64,000 bases of DNA from Methylibium petroleiphilum PM1 (GCF_000015725.1 NC_008825.1:1922001-1986000), one strand, 5' to 3'. Shown: positions 38,175-47,618, numbered from the stretch's first letter. Notes: generated from the sequence alone by a model not told the origin. Translations and numbers: made by a program.

Positions 38175-39177
38175 GCAGGACCCGCAGGGCCTCGGGGTTC
38201 ACCACGTTGGTCGGCTTGCCCTGGATGAAATTGATGACGTTGTCGAACGCAGCGTCGAAGTACTGCTGGTAGGTCTCCTGCTCGACATAGCCGATGTGCG
38301 GCGTGCAGATGGCGTTCTCCAGCCGCAGCAGCGGTGTGCCTTGCATGATGGGCTCGCTGTCGAACACGTCGACCGCCGCCATGCCAGGCCGGCCGCGGTT
38401 CAGCGCCGTCACCAGCGCGTGCTCCTCCAGCAACTCGGCGCGGGCCGTGTTGACGAACAGCGCGGTCGGCTTCATGCGCTGCAGGTCCTCGAGCCGGACC
38501 AGGCCGCGGGTGGCCTCGTGCAGACGCAGATGCAGCGAGATCACGTCGCAGGATTCGAAGAAGCTCTCGCGCGACGTGGCCACCTCGTGGCCATCGGCCT
38601 GCGCCTTGCCGCGTGAGGTGTCGCTACCCCACACCACCACCTTCATGCCGAACGCCCGACCGTAGCCGGCGACCAGCTGGCCGATGCGGCCGTAGCCCCA
38701 CAGGCCCAGCGTCTTGCCCCGCAGCACCATGCCGAGCCCGAAGTTGGCCGGCATCGATTGCGACTTGAGCCCGGCCTGCTGCCATGCGCCGTGCTTGAGG
38801 TTGCTCACGTACTGCGGCAGGCGGCGCATGGCCGCCATGATGAGTGCCCACGTCAGCTCGGCCGGCGCCACCGGCGAGCCCACGCCCTCGGCCACCGCGA
38901 TGCCCAGACGGGTGCAGGTTTCGATATCGATGTGCGGGCCGGCGCGGCCGGTCTGCGCGATCAGCTTCAGGCGCGGCAGCTTCTCGAGCAACTGTCGCGT
39001 GAACTGGGTGCGTTCACGGATCAGCACCAGCACGTCCGCATCGCGCAGCCGCACGGCCAGCTGGCCGTTGCCCTTGACGGTGTTGGTGAAGACCTTGGCG
39101 CTGTAGCCCTCGAGCTTGGCGGCGCAGGGGAGCTTGCGGACCGCGTCCTGATAGTCGTCCAGGATGATGATGTTCAT
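38167..39177 (-). CDS. D-isomer-specific 2-hydroxyacid dehydrogenase
   Basis: A 336-aa NAD-dependent oxidoreductase. The Rossmann motif GLWGYGRIG is near residue 150, and the catalytic Arg (NTARAELLEE), Glu and His (ICTPHIGYVEQE) are all in place. Substrate specificity is unknown; relatives include phosphoglycerate and glyoxylate/hydroxypyruvate reductases. The transporter downstream might move its substrate. The start at 39177 gives the expected first strand MNIIILDDYQ. Confidence 0.92.
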   Translation of the reverse strand: MNIIILDDYQDAVRKLPCAAKLEGYSAKVFTNTVKGNGQLAVRLRDADVLVLIRERTQFTRQLLEKLPRLKLIAQTGRAGPHIDIETCTRLGIAVAEGVGSPVAPAELTWALIMAAMRRLPQYVSNLKHGAWQQAGLKSQSMPANFGLGMVLRGKTLGLWGYGRIGQLVAGYGRAFGMKVVVWGSDTSRGKAQADGHEVATSRESFFESCDVISLHLRLHEATRGLVRLEDLQRMKPTALFVNTARAELLEEHALVTALNRGRPGMAAVDVFDSEPIMQGTPLLRLENAICTPHIGYVEQETYQQYFDAAFDNVINFIQGKPTNVVNPEALRVLRG

Positions 39178-39281
39178 GGGCTGCAATGGGCCGCCGTACC
39201 ACGGCCAGAGCGGTCGATTGTGCACGCCCTGCGCCGGACCGGGGTTACCGGTAGCATCCGCCACCTCACGAGGAGACTCCC

Positions 39282-39791
39282 ATGGCAATCACGATGCATT
39301 CGGCCAGCGTGCCCATCTTTCTGACGATGCTCGGCAACCTCGCGAAATGGCTGGACAAGGCCGTGGCGCATGCCCAGGCGAAGAAGTTCGATCCCGACAC
39401 GCTGCTGACCTCGCGGCTGGCGCCCGACATGCTGTCGCTGGGCAAGCAGATCCAGATCGCCTGCGACAGCGCCAAGTTCGGCGTCGCGCGGCTGGCCGGC
39501 GGCGACGCGCCGAAGTTCGACGACTCCGAGTCCACCATCGCCGAGCTGCAGGCCCGCATCGAGGCGACCGCGGCCTACCTCCGCGGCGTGCCCGCGGACC
39601 AGGTCGACGGCAGCGAGGACAAACCCATCAGCGTGCCGGTGCGCGGCCGCGATCCGCTGCAGTTCACCGGTGAGCAGTACCTGAAGCACTTCGCGCTGCC
39701 GAACTTCTTCTTCCACGTGACCACCGCCTACGCGCTGCTGCGTCACAACGGCGTGGAGCTCGGCAAGGCCGACTACCTGCGCGGGGGCTGA
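39282..39791 (+). CDS. DUF1993 domain protein
   Basis: A 169-aa protein of the DUF1993 family (PF09351), DinB-like helical bundles. Signature parts are SVPIFLTMLGNLAKWLDKA, RLAPDMLSLGKQIQIACDSAK, and a C-terminal HFALPNFFFHVTTAYALLRHNGVELGK that is split as NFFFHVTTAYALLRHNGV. His and Asp residues might bind metal. A ribosome-binding site (GAGGAG) precedes the ATG at 39282. Function unknown. Confidence 0.93.
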   Translation: MAITMHSASVPIFLTMLGNLAKWLDKAVAHAQAKKFDPDTLLTSRLAPDMLSLGKQIQIACDSAKFGVARLAGGDAPKFDDSESTIAELQARIEATAAYLRGVPADQVDGSEDKPISVPVRGRDPLQFTGEQYLKHFALPNFFFHVTTAYALLRHNGVELGKADYLRGG

Positions 39792-39851
39792 GCCCGCAGC
39801 GCCCGTGCGAACCCCGATGCGGCGGAGGAGGGTAGCGACTAGCCTGTTCCC

Positions 39852-42293
39852 ATGAAGTGGATGCGTCGGTGTCTGGCGGCCCTGCTGCTGGCGGGCGTGG
39901 GCGTGATCGCGGCCTTGCTGGTCTACCGGCAGCTCGCGCTGCCGATCGCCGAGGGCCGGCTGCGCGTCGAGGGCCTGCGCGCCGGGTTGCAGATCGAGCG
40001 CGACGCTCAGGGCGTCCCGACGATCCGCGCCACCTCGATCGACGACGCCTGGTTCGGCTTGGGATTCGTGCATGCGCAGGACCGGCTGTGGCAGCTGGAG
40101 ACCCACCGGCGCATCGGCGCGGGCCGGCTGGCCGAGGCCTTCGGGCCGCGCGCGGTGGAGAGCGACCGTTTCCTGAGGGCGCTGGGCGTGCGGCGTGCCG
40201 CGCAGGACCAGTGGGAGCAGGCCGGGCCGGGCGTGCGGGCGATGCTCAATGCGTACGCGGCGGGCATCAATGCCTACCTGCGCGGCCACCTGCGGGCCCG
40301 GCCGCCGGAGTTCCTGCTGCTCGGGCTGCAGCCCGAAGCCTGGAGCCCGGTCGACAGCCTCGCGTGGTCGACCATGATGGCCTGGGACTTGGGCGGCAAC
40401 TGGAGCACCGAGCTGCTGCGCATGCGCCTGGCGCTGACGATGCCGGTCGGACGCATCCAGCAACTGCTGCCGCCGTATCCGGGCGAGAAGCCGCTGGCCA
40501 CGGCCGACTACGCGGCGCTGTACCGCCGGCTGGAGCTGGGTGACGGCCAGCTGCTGCAGCGGGCCGCCGTCACCGACGCGAGCGGCCTGCCGTGGCAGAT
40601 CGAGAGCGGCGTCGAGGGCGTCGGCTCGAACAACTGGGCCGTGGCCGGTACACGCAGCGTCACCGGCAGCCCCTTGCTGGCCAACGACCCGCACCTCAAG
40701 CTGAGCGCGCCGACCCTCTGGTACGTGGCCCGGCTCGAGGCGCCGGGCCTGAAGGTGGCCGGCGCCAGCGTTCCGGGCCTGCCATTGATCGTGCTGGGGC
40801 AGAACGAACGCGTGGCCTGGGGCTACACGAACACCGCGCCCGACGTGCAGGACCTCTACATCGAGCGCATCGACACCGGCGACCCCGAGCGCTACGAGAC
40901 CCCGGACGGTTGGGCCCATTTCGAGAGCGTCCCGGAAACCATCCGTGTGAAGGGCGCCGCCGACGTGAGCTTCATCGCGCGCCGGACACGCCACGGCCCG
41001 GTGCTCTCCGACGCGCTGCCGGCCCTGCAAGGCCTCACCGGCGCCGGTGGTCCCGTGCCGCGCTATGCGCTGGCGCTGCGCTGGACCGCCCTGGAGCTCG
41101 ATGCGTCCGACACCCTGGCCGCGGGCCTGGCCTTCAACCTCGCCGGCTCGGTGGATGAGTTTCTCGCCGCGTCGGCGCAGTACATGGCGCCGATGCAGAA
41201 CATGGTGGTGGCCGACGCCCAGCACATCGGCTTCGTCTCGGCTGGCCGTGTGCCGCTGCGACGCCCCGACAACGACCTGCGCGGGCTGGTGCCCGCGCCG
41301 GGCTGGGACGCCCGCTACGACTGGGCTGGCTGGCTGGCGCCAACCGCCACGCCACGCGACCGCGACCCGGCGCGCGGCTGGATCGCGAGCGCGAACCAGC
41401 GCATCCACGGGCCGCAGTACCCGCACTTCATCAGCAGCGAATGGGCACCGCCGTACCGGCAGCAGCGGATCGAACGACTGCTGGCCGCGCGGCCCCTGCA
41501 CAGCCTCGACAGCCTGGCCTCGATCCAGGCCGACCTGCTGTCCACCGCCACCCAGCGCCTGTTGCCTTTCCTGCGCCAGGCGCACTCGGTGCACCCGCTG
41601 GCGCCGGCGGCACAGCATGCGCTCGAGGGCTTCGAGGGCACGATGGCCGCCGAACGGGCCGCGCCCCTGATCTTCATGGCCTGGGTGCGCCAACTGACGT
41701 GGGGCCTGTTCGCGGACGATCTCGGCGAAGCCCTGTTCATGGAACAGATGGCCCGGCGCAGCTTCCGCGAAGCGCTCGAGGGCGTGCTCGACCGCAACGA
41801 CACCAGCTGGTGCGACGACCTTGGCAGCCCCGCGGTCGAGACCTGCGCTGAGCAGGTCGACGCGGCCTTCACGCGCGCGCTCGACGAACTGCAGACCGCG
41901 CAGGGCGATGACGTGAGCCAATGGCGGTGGGGCCAGGCCCACCAGGCGCGGCTCGAGCACCGTCCGTTCAGCAGCGTGCCGTGGCTGGCGCGATGGTTCG
42001 AGCTGAGAAGCCCTGTGGGCGGTGACGCCTTCACCGTCAATGCCTCCCGCGTGAGCCTGCGGCCGGACGCCGGCAGCGGCGAGCTCTACCTGGGCGACCA
42101 CGGTGCCGGTCTGAGGGCTCTGTACGACCTGGGGGCCCGCAAGCGCTCGCGTTTCATCCACTCGAGCGGGCAGAGCGGCATCGTGTTCAGCGCCGACTAC
42201 CGCAACCTCAACGAACGCTGGTCGCGGGTGGAGTACCTGCCGCTGTGGGGCGATGGCCGGCCGGGCCGGATCCTCGAACTGGAGCCGCGCTAG
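39852..42293 (+). CDS. Penicillin acylase family N-terminal-nucleophile hydrolase
   Basis: An 813-aa secreted or membrane-anchored Ntn hydrolase (PF01804). One N-terminal helix (LAALLLAGVGVIAALLVY) is followed by the alpha chain, the self-cleavage site Gly258/Ser259 in EGVGSNNWAV, and the beta chain with ANDPHLKLSAP, the oxyanion Asn region and a late FTVNASRVSLRPD. Ser259 becomes the N-terminal nucleophile. Relatives are beta-lactam, quorum-lactone (QuiP/PvdQ-like) or other amide acylases; the text does not decide which. It stands alone. Confidence 0.92.
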   Translation: MKWMRRCLAALLLAGVGVIAALLVYRQLALPIAEGRLRVEGLRAGLQIERDAQGVPTIRATSIDDAWFGLGFVHAQDRLWQLETHRRIGAGRLAEAFGPRAVESDRFLRALGVRRAAQDQWEQAGPGVRAMLNAYAAGINAYLRGHLRARPPEFLLLGLQPEAWSPVDSLAWSTMMAWDLGGNWSTELLRMRLALTMPVGRIQQLLPPYPGEKPLATADYAALYRRLELGDGQLLQRAAVTDASGLPWQIESGVEGVGSNNWAVAGTRSVTGSPLLANDPHLKLSAPTLWYVARLEAPGLKVAGASVPGLPLIVLGQNERVAWGYTNTAPDVQDLYIERIDTGDPERYETPDGWAHFESVPETIRVKGAADVSFIARRTRHGPVLSDALPALQGLTGAGGPVPRYALALRWTALELDASDTLAAGLAFNLAGSVDEFLAASAQYMAPMQNMVVADAQHIGFVSAGRVPLRRPDNDLRGLVPAPGWDARYDWAGWLAPTATPRDRDPARGWIASANQRIHGPQYPHFISSEWAPPYRQQRIERLLAARPLHSLDSLASIQADLLSTATQRLLPFLRQAHSVHPLAPAAQHALEGFEGTMAAERAAPLIFMAWVRQLTWGLFADDLGEALFMEQMARRSFREALEGVLDRNDTSWCDDLGSPAVETCAEQVDAAFTRALDELQTAQGDDVSQWRWGQAHQARLEHRPFSSVPWLARWFELRSPVGGDAFTVNASRVSLRPDAGSGELYLGDHGAGLRALYDLGARKRSRFIHSSGQSGIVFSADYRNLNERWSRVEYLPLWGDGRPGRILELEPR

Positions 42294-43438
42294 GGCAGGG
42301 GGCCAGTCCTCGCGACGCCGGGTGGCAGCGAGGGCAGCAGCGTCGACACGGCCTCCGCCAGCGCGAACACCGAGAGTGGGGCGCTGCCTTCAGCCTTGTT
42401 GTTGATGGTCGTGAAGACCGGCTGACCCGCCGCCGCCGTGACTGCGATCAGCCGCGCCAGCGCCTGGCGCGTGACCGGGTCGGGCGCGGCGAGCGCGTCG
42501 AAGGGCTCGAACCGCGCCTTGGCCTGCCGGTAGCGCAGCCCCCGCGGCAGGTTCCAGCGGCACACCAGGGGGCCGGGCCAGGTCGCGCGCAGCATCGGGA
42601 GCTGCGCCTCGAGTGGCGGCATGCGGTCGTGCAGGCCGAGGCAGTAGCGAACACCGTGCAACTTCAGCAGCGCGGCCAACTCGGGAACCAGCAGCCCTGC
42701 GTCGCGCAACTCGATGGCCAGCAGACCGTGATCGGGGCGCGGCAGCTCGGTGAACAGGCAGTCAAGCGCCTGCAACAGCCGGCCGGGCTGTGAAGTCGAC
42801 AACCACTCGGCAGGCAAGGGCGACAGCTGGAACAGCAGCACGCCCAGCTTGCGTCCCAGGCCCTCGACCGCCGGCCGCAGCACCGTTTCCAGCGTGAGCA
42901 CCGGATCGAGGAACAGCGGATTCGGGCGCGCGGGTGCGCCGCTGGATGGGTCCCGCAGTGCCGCGTCCGTCACCGACGCGCCGGCCTTGACGACGAAGCG
43001 GAAATCGTCGGGGACCTGGTCTGCCAGTGCAGCGTACTCCGCGGTCGACAAGGGCCGGTAGAAGCTGCGATCTAGGCTCACGGTCCGCAGCAGCGGGTGC
43101 TGCGCGTAGGCGGCAAGACCGAATTTCGACAATACGCTCTCGGAATGCCGGTCGCGAAACACCAGTCCTTCCCAGCCCGGAAAGTACCAGGACGACGTGC
43201 CGAATCGGACCAGCGGCCCGAGGTCGACCGCCCATTGCTTCAGTCGCGCATCGGCTTCAACGGCTCGAACCCTCGTCGTACCGCGCGCTCTGCCAGGCCG
43301 GGCCGGGGTCGATGAGTCAATGCCGAACAAGTCTGGGTGCGAGGGGTCCACGCGCAGCAGTATCGGCGCCGAATCGACCAGCGAACGTGCGGACGATGGG
43401 AGCCGTCCGACAACACTGACTGTTGGGAAACCTGTCAT
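42290..43438 (-). CDS. DUF72 family TIM-barrel-like protein
   Basis: A 382-aa DUF72 (PF01904) protein. Family text includes VRFGTSSWYFPGWEG, LRTVSLDRSFYRPLS, PDDFRFVVKAGASVTD, GLLAIELRDAGL and a late PVFTTINNKAEGSAPLS. The N-terminal ~70 residues before VRFGTSSW are not part of the usual fold and the true start may be further downstream. It marks the right-hand end of the regular chromosome. Function unknown. Confidence 0.88.
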   Translation of the reverse strand: MTGFPTVSVVGRLPSSARSLVDSAPILLRVDPSHPDLFGIDSSTPARPGRARGTTRVRAVEADARLKQWAVDLGPLVRFGTSSWYFPGWEGLVFRDRHSESVLSKFGLAAYAQHPLLRTVSLDRSFYRPLSTAEYAALADQVPDDFRFVVKAGASVTDAALRDPSSGAPARPNPLFLDPVLTLETVLRPAVEGLGRKLGVLLFQLSPLPAEWLSTSQPGRLLQALDCLFTELPRPDHGLLAIELRDAGLLVPELAALLKLHGVRYCLGLHDRMPPLEAQLPMLRATWPGPLVCRWNLPRGLRYRQAKARFEPFDALAAPDPVTRQALARLIAVTAAAGQPVFTTINNKAEGSAPLSVFALAEAVSTLLPSLPPGVARTGPLP

Positions 43439-43632
43439 GAATCAATGACTTATCCTCCGTTCCGAGGCGGTTCTTGTCGCCTCCGTGCGACAAGATTCCA
43501 TTCGACCGCTAGCTCGCGACAACATTCCGTTGGGAAGCGGATGTTCGGCTGTTTGGAGCGGCAACTGAGCATTGGCGGACTTGCCCCCTTGATGCTGAGG
43601 CGTCGACAACGATCTAGCTGTGAAGCGTCAAG
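43439..43632. other. Non-coding junction with hairpin and imperfect direct repeat
   Basis: No gene is evident. It holds an 8-bp perfect stem (CTTGTCGC at 43473-43480 and GCGACAAG at 43487-43494) and a 16-base imperfect direct repeat (GCGACAAGATTCCATT at 43487-43502, GCGACAACATTCCGTT at 43516-43531). A second 7-bp stem lies at 43626-43648 (CGTCAAG/CTTGACG). The stretch separates intact chromosome from the patchwork region, so the repeats may be ends of a lost mobile element. Confidence 0.45.
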
Positions 43633-43881
43633 GTGTTGTTTCTTGACGAGCTGAGTCTGGACATGGGCACAGCGCCGCCGATGCCGCTGTGGGGGCGGTG
43701 CCAGTTCGTCGAGAACATCAGCGACCCGCGCATGACGCAGCGCATCGCGCAGGAATCGGGCGCGCGCATCGGCGGGACGCTGTTCTCCGACGCGCTGTCC
43801 GATGCCGCCGGCCCGGCGCCGACCTACCTCAGGATGAACGAGCACAACGCGCGCTCGCTGGCCGAGGCGCTGGGCGCCTGA
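43633..43881 (+). pseudogene. 3' fragment of a metal-ion ABC transporter substrate-binding protein (ZnuA-like)
   Basis: From about 43705 the frame reads as the C-terminal ~58 residues of a cluster A-I zinc/manganese-binding protein: FVENISDPRM, ARIGGTLFSDALS and PAPTYLRMNEHNARSLAEAL. The codons before 43705 are unrelated, so the first ~230 residues are missing. It is convergent with the zinc-associated cluster, which ends five bases further on. The fragment may be what is left of a zinc-uptake locus. Confidence 0.75.
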
Positions 43882-43885
43882 TCGA

Positions 43886-45160
43886 TCACGCGCGCGGCGA
43901 CAGCCCGTCGGCCAGCGACAGCCGGTAGGCGCGCCAGCCCGGCATCAGGCTGGCGAGCCAGCCCGCGGCCAGCACGCCGCCGATCAGCAGCCACTGCGAG
44001 GACCCGGGCGCCGAGCGCGACAGCGTGATGCCGAACTGCTGCTGCAGCCACGGCCCGGCGAGCAGGACCGCGATCGCCGTGGCGACGATGCCCGCGCACA
44101 CGCCCGCCGCGGTGACCAGCGCGCCCTCGATGGCCAGCAGGAACAGCATGTGGCGCGGCGCCGCGCCGACCGCGCGCAGCACCGCCAGCTCGCGGCGCCG
44201 CTCGTTGAGCCCTGCCAGCACCACCGACACCAGTCCCGCCAGGCTGACGATCGCGACGATCACCGACATGCCGAGCATCGCGCGCTCGCCGGCGCCGATC
44301 ACGTCCCACAGCTCGTCGAGCGCAACGCCGGGCAGCACCGCCATCAGCGGCTCGCCCTCGTAGTCCGCCACTGCGCGCTGCACGCCGAACACCGCGCTGC
44401 GGCTCTTCAGGCCGACCAGCGCCGCGGTCGCCAGCTTGGGCGTGAGGTCGAGCTTGCGCGCCTCGTCGGCCGTCACGCGCATGCCCGGCAGCGGCGTGCC
44501 GGCGACCCAGTCGACGTGGATCGCCTCCATGCCCTCCATGCCGATGTGCACCGTGCGGTCGACCGGCGTGCCGGTGCGCGCGAGGATGCCGACCACCGTG
44601 AACGGCTTATCGGCATGCTCGGCGCCGGGGATCGTGCCGGCGCCGTGGCTCAGCGTGATGCGATCGGCGAGGCGGTAGCCGAGGCGCTCGGCGACGTCGG
44701 CGCCGAGGACGGTCGCGTAGAGATCCGCCGCGTCGGCGTTGAACGCACGGCCCTGCGCGAGCGCGAGCAGCTGGCGGTCGCCGTAGCGGAAGCGCTCGAA
44801 GTAGGCCGGCGTCGTCGCGAGCACTGCGAAGCCGCGGTGCGAGTCGCCGAGCGACAGCGGCACGACCCAGTCGACCCCGCGCAGCGCGGCGAGATCGCGG
44901 AGGCTGCTCATGCGGATGTTGTTGGTCGCGCCGCCGATGCGAAACACCGCGTACAACATCAGCTGGACCGAGCCGGTGCGCGCGCCGACCACGAGGTCGG
45001 TGCCGCTGACCGACTGCGAGAAGCTTTCGCGCACGTCGCCGCGCAGGCGCTCGACGCCCAGCAGCAGGAGCGTCGCCAGCGCGACCGACAGCACGACCAG
45101 CACGAGCGTGGAGCGGCGGTGCCAGGCGCTGTGCCAGGCGATCGAGACGAGCGGCTTCAT
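43886..45160 (-). CDS. FtsX/MacB-type ABC transporter permease
   Basis: A 424-aa inner-membrane protein with one N-terminal helix (STLVLVVLSVALATLLLLGV), a large periplasmic domain and three C-terminal helices with an FtsX domain (GLVSVVLAGLNERRRELAVLRAVGA is the coupling segment, split as VSVVLAGLNERRREL and AVLRAVGA). It overlaps the ATPase gene by four bases and forms an export or extraction machine with it. In this cluster type the system is linked to zinc homeostasis, not proven here. Confidence 0.88.
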   Translation of the reverse strand: MKPLVSIAWHSAWHRRSTLVLVVLSVALATLLLLGVERLRGDVRESFSQSVSGTDLVVGARTGSVQLMLYAVFRIGGATNNIRMSSLRDLAALRGVDWVVPLSLGDSHRGFAVLATTPAYFERFRYGDRQLLALAQGRAFNADAADLYATVLGADVAERLGYRLADRITLSHGAGTIPGAEHADKPFTVVGILARTGTPVDRTVHIGMEGMEAIHVDWVAGTPLPGMRVTADEARKLDLTPKLATAALVGLKSRSAVFGVQRAVADYEGEPLMAVLPGVALDELWDVIGAGERAMLGMSVIVAIVSLAGLVSVVLAGLNERRRELAVLRAVGAAPRHMLFLLAIEGALVTAAGVCAGIVATAIAVLLAGPWLQQQFGITLSRSAPGSSQWLLIGGVLAAGWLASLMPGWRAYRLSLADGLSPRA

Positions 45161-45867
45161 GCGCCGGCCTCCTTGCGCACGCCATGCAGCTGCGCCGTCG
45201 ACACGCGCCGGTCGAAGCGCGCGGCCAGGCGCTCATCGTGGCTGACGAAGACCAGCGTGCTGCCGGCGCGGCGGCATTCGCCGAGCAGCAGGTCCATGAA
45301 GCCGTCGCGCAGGTCGGCGTCGAGCGCCGAGGTCGGCTCGTCGGCGATCACGATCTCGGGCGAGCCGATCAGCGCGCGCGCTGCCGCGACGCGCTGCTGC
45401 TGGCCGACCGAGAGCTGTGCCGCAGGGCGCGACCACAGCGCGCGCGGCAGACCGACTTGCCCCAGCAACTGCTCGGCACCCGCCGAGGTGCTGCCGGCAA
45501 GCTGCGCGGCCCGGTGCGCGCGCTGGGCCGAGAAGCGGCAGGCGAGCAGCACGTTGTCGAGCGTGCTGAGGTAGGGCAACAGGTTGAACTGCTGGAACAC
45601 GTAGCCGACGTGGTCGGCGCGAAAAGCGTCGCGACGCGCGCCCGACAGTGCGCTCCACGACTGGCCGAGCAGCCGAACCTCGCCGACACGCGGCAGCAGC
45701 ACGCCGGCGAGCAGGCCCAGCAGCGTGCTCTTGCCACTACCGCTGGGGCCGTGCAGGAATACGCTGGCGCCGGCGTCGATGGCCAGCGCGTCAATCGCCA
45801 GCGTGTCCTCGGCGGATCCCGGCCAAGCGTAGCGTAGCGCCTCGAGCTCGATCGTGGCTGCAGTCAT
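45157..45867 (-). CDS. ABC transporter ATP-binding protein of the zinc-associated cluster
   Basis: A 236-aa LolD/MacB-group ATPase: Walker A GPSGSGKST, Q-loop VFQQFNLLPYLS, signature LSVGQQQRVAAARAL (with V in place of the usual second G), Walker B IVIADEPTSALD and H-loop VSHDERL. Both ends overlap neighbours by four bases, so it is co-translated with the ZrgA-like protein upstream and the permease downstream. Confidence 0.9.
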   Translation of the reverse strand: MTAATIELEALRYAWPGSAEDTLAIDALAIDAGASVFLHGPSGSGKSTLLGLLAGVLLPRVGEVRLLGQSWSALSGARRDAFRADHVGYVFQQFNLLPYLSTLDNVLLACRFSAQRAHRAAQLAGSTSAGAEQLLGQVGLPRALWSRPAAQLSVGQQQRVAAARALIGSPEIVIADEPTSALDADLRDGFMDLLLGECRRAGSTLVFVSHDERLAARFDRRVSTAQLHGVRKEAGA

Positions 45868-46406
45868 TTGGCGAGCGTGAGCTTGTTCGCCGGTCGCTTC
45901 AGCGTCTGGCGCGACTGACCGTGCGGCCCGGCGACCTGGACGTCGAGCTGCTGCAGCTTCGGGAACGCCTTGAACAGGCCGATGTCGACCTGGCTCGCGC
46001 GCGCCGTGTCGGCGCAGGCGAACACGAAGCGGCCCTCCAGGTCGGCGTGCTCGCCTTGCTCGGACGGCGCTGCGGCGGCGCCCAGTCCGAGCACCGGGGC
46101 CGTCAGCTCGACGTCCTGCTGCCGGCACTGCGCGGCCGGATCGAATCCGAACAGCTTGGCCGCGTCGCGCAGCGTCGCGACCGCCGCGTCGGCGCGCTTT
46201 CGCTCGGCGTCGTTGCGCGGCGCGCGCTCGATGCCGATCAGGTTGTCCAGTGGTGTATCGAGTTCGAAGGTCACGCGGTTGGACTCGACCGCGACGTCGA
46301 GCTTGGCGACGCCGTGCTGGTGCGCCGTGCCATGGGCATGGGCCAATGCCGTGCCGAGCGCGAGGCACACGCCGGCGGTCCGACGGACCGATCGTTTCGT
46401 CATCAT
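45864..46406 (-). CDS. zrgA: ZrgA/DUF2796 family periplasmic zinc-binding protein
   Basis: A 180-aa secreted protein with a signal peptide ending ALAHAHG and the DUF2796 start H-x-H-G-x-A-x-L-D-V-A (HQHGVAKLDVAVE). His residues in the first 15 mature positions fit zinc binding. In Vibrio the related ZrgA works with an ABC system in zinc uptake; the same neighbours (ATPase, permease, DUF3299) are present here. Its usual central His-rich region is short in this copy. Confidence 0.85.
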   Translation of the reverse strand: MMTKRSVRRTAGVCLALGTALAHAHGTAHQHGVAKLDVAVESNRVTFELDTPLDNLIGIERAPRNDAERKRADAAVATLRDAAKLFGFDPAAQCRQQDVELTAPVLGLGAAAAPSEQGEHADLEGRFVFACADTARASQVDIGLFKAFPKLQQLDVQVAGPHGQSRQTLKRPANKLTLAK

Positions 46407-46484
46407 GGGGTGGTCTCCAGGCTTGCGTCGCCCCGACATCGCGGGGCAAGGTGCAACGCGCGCCGGTGCGCGCGGTCGACGGGC

Positions 46485-46856
46485 TCAGCCGGCGCTGGGC
46501 GGACCGCGATTGCGCAGGATGCGCGAAGGCGTCGCGGCAGGTCGCGGCGACACGACGGTGACCACGTCGTCGACGCTCGCCAGCAGCACCGTGGCGGGCA
46601 GCGCCGCGAACGGCGCGCACGCGAGGACGGCACCGACGGCCACGCAGGTGGCGCAGCACGTCTCGTCGTGCCCGGTGTCGGGCGCGCCCTGCACGGCGGC
46701 GAACGCCGCACGGTCGTGGAACACGTGGCCGAAGCCGTGCTGAAGCGCGGACAGTTGCAGCCAGGGCAGCAGCAGGGCCAGGGCCAGCGCCAGCACGGCG
46801 CCGTTCAGCGCGCGGCGGCGTAGGGGGTCGGTCGCAATCGCGGCGCAACGCGTCAT
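46485..46856 (-). CDS. DUF2946-like small membrane/secreted protein
   Basis: A 123-aa protein with an N-terminal hydrophobic helix (LNGAVLALALALLLPWLQL), a His/Cys segment (HGFGHVFHD, then DETCCATCVAVGAVLAC) and a second hydrophobic stretch. The H...CC-x-x-C pattern suggests metal binding, fitting the cluster. It overlaps the DUF3299 gene by four bases. DUF2946 membership is by eye and uncertain. Confidence 0.7.
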   Translation of the reverse strand: MTRCAAIATDPLRRRALNGAVLALALALLLPWLQLSALQHGFGHVFHDRAAFAAVQGAPDTGHDETCCATCVAVGAVLACAPFAALPATVLLASVDDVVTVVSPRPAATPSRILRNRGPPSAG

Positions 46857-47422
46857 GGCCGCGGCTTCGCCACGTAGCGCTCGATCGCGCCGGCCTGCAG
46901 GCGATAGCCGCTCGCGCCCATGGCCGCGTCCTCGCGGTGCGCGATCGTCAGCTTGCCGCTGATCCACACCGCGTCCATCGAGCGATAGCCCTTGGCCGGC
47001 TGCGTCATAACGACGTGGATGATCTGGTTGGCCGGCGGCGGCGGCGTGTGGATGCAGGCTCCGAAGTAAGGCACGAGCAGGAACTCCTTGAGCTCGCCCT
47101 TCACTTCCTCGAGCGGCACGATGTAGCCGGGCAGCTTGACGAGGTTGCCGTCCATCGCGCCCACGGTCGGCGCGGTGTCCCAGATCTCGCGCATCGCCTT
47201 CATCGCATCGCGTGCGCGCGGATCGGCATCGCTGAACATGCTGACGCCATTGGTCGCCTCGCGCATCTGCTTGGACGGGTCCCAATCGGGCGGCACCAGG
47301 TCGTCCCAGGAGATGGTGCGCATCTGATCGCCGGGCGCGGCGCGCAGTGCAACGGTCAACCCGCCGCCCGTGGCGGCGACGGCGGCAGCGCTCAAGGCAC
47401 GCAGGAAGGGGCGTCGTTCCAT
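46853..47422 (-). CDS. DUF3299 family exported protein
   Basis: A 189-aa protein with a twin-Arg-like N-terminus (MERRPFLRALSAAAVAA) and family text ISWDDLVPPDW, LPGYIVPLEE, LLVPYFGACIHTPPPPANQIIHV and a C-terminal GYRLQAGAIE. The ACIHTPPPP-N-Q motif defines DUF3299, common in zinc-regulated operons. It is the first gene of the five-gene minus-strand run. No clear Zur box was seen upstream. Confidence 0.88.
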   Translation of the reverse strand: MERRPFLRALSAAAVAATGGGLTVALRAAPGDQMRTISWDDLVPPDWDPSKQMREATNGVSMFSDADPRARDAMKAMREIWDTAPTVGAMDGNLVKLPGYIVPLEEVKGELKEFLLVPYFGACIHTPPPPANQIIHVVMTQPAKGYRSMDAVWISGKLTIAHREDAAMGASGYRLQAGAIERYVAKPRP

Positions 47423-47618
47423 CGTCGGTCTCGCGAAGGCGCCCATTACGCCACATCTGCGCAATGCCCGCCCCGCGGCGCCCCGCTGGGCGCGCGGTCG
47501 TCAGCCAGCGGCCAGCCTGCCTTTACGTTCGGGCAACGTGGCGGCGCACGATGAGTCCCGGTGATGGCACGCCGCGGCATGTCCGTCCCTGGACAATGCG
47601 TGCGACGCCGAACGGCAT
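47423..47618. other. Junction without a recognisable gene
   Basis: About 200 bases between the zinc-associated cluster and the cydA fragment. I see no conserved ORF, strong promoter or terminator. It is GC-rich with scattered short open frames. It must contain the promoter of the leftward cluster and the breakpoint that removed the 5' part of cydA. Confidence 0.5.

Noticed and set aside
39174-42161. 995-aa open frame opposite the penicillin acylase gene
   Set aside because: Shadow frame; the acylase on the other strand has the self-cleavage site and full length.
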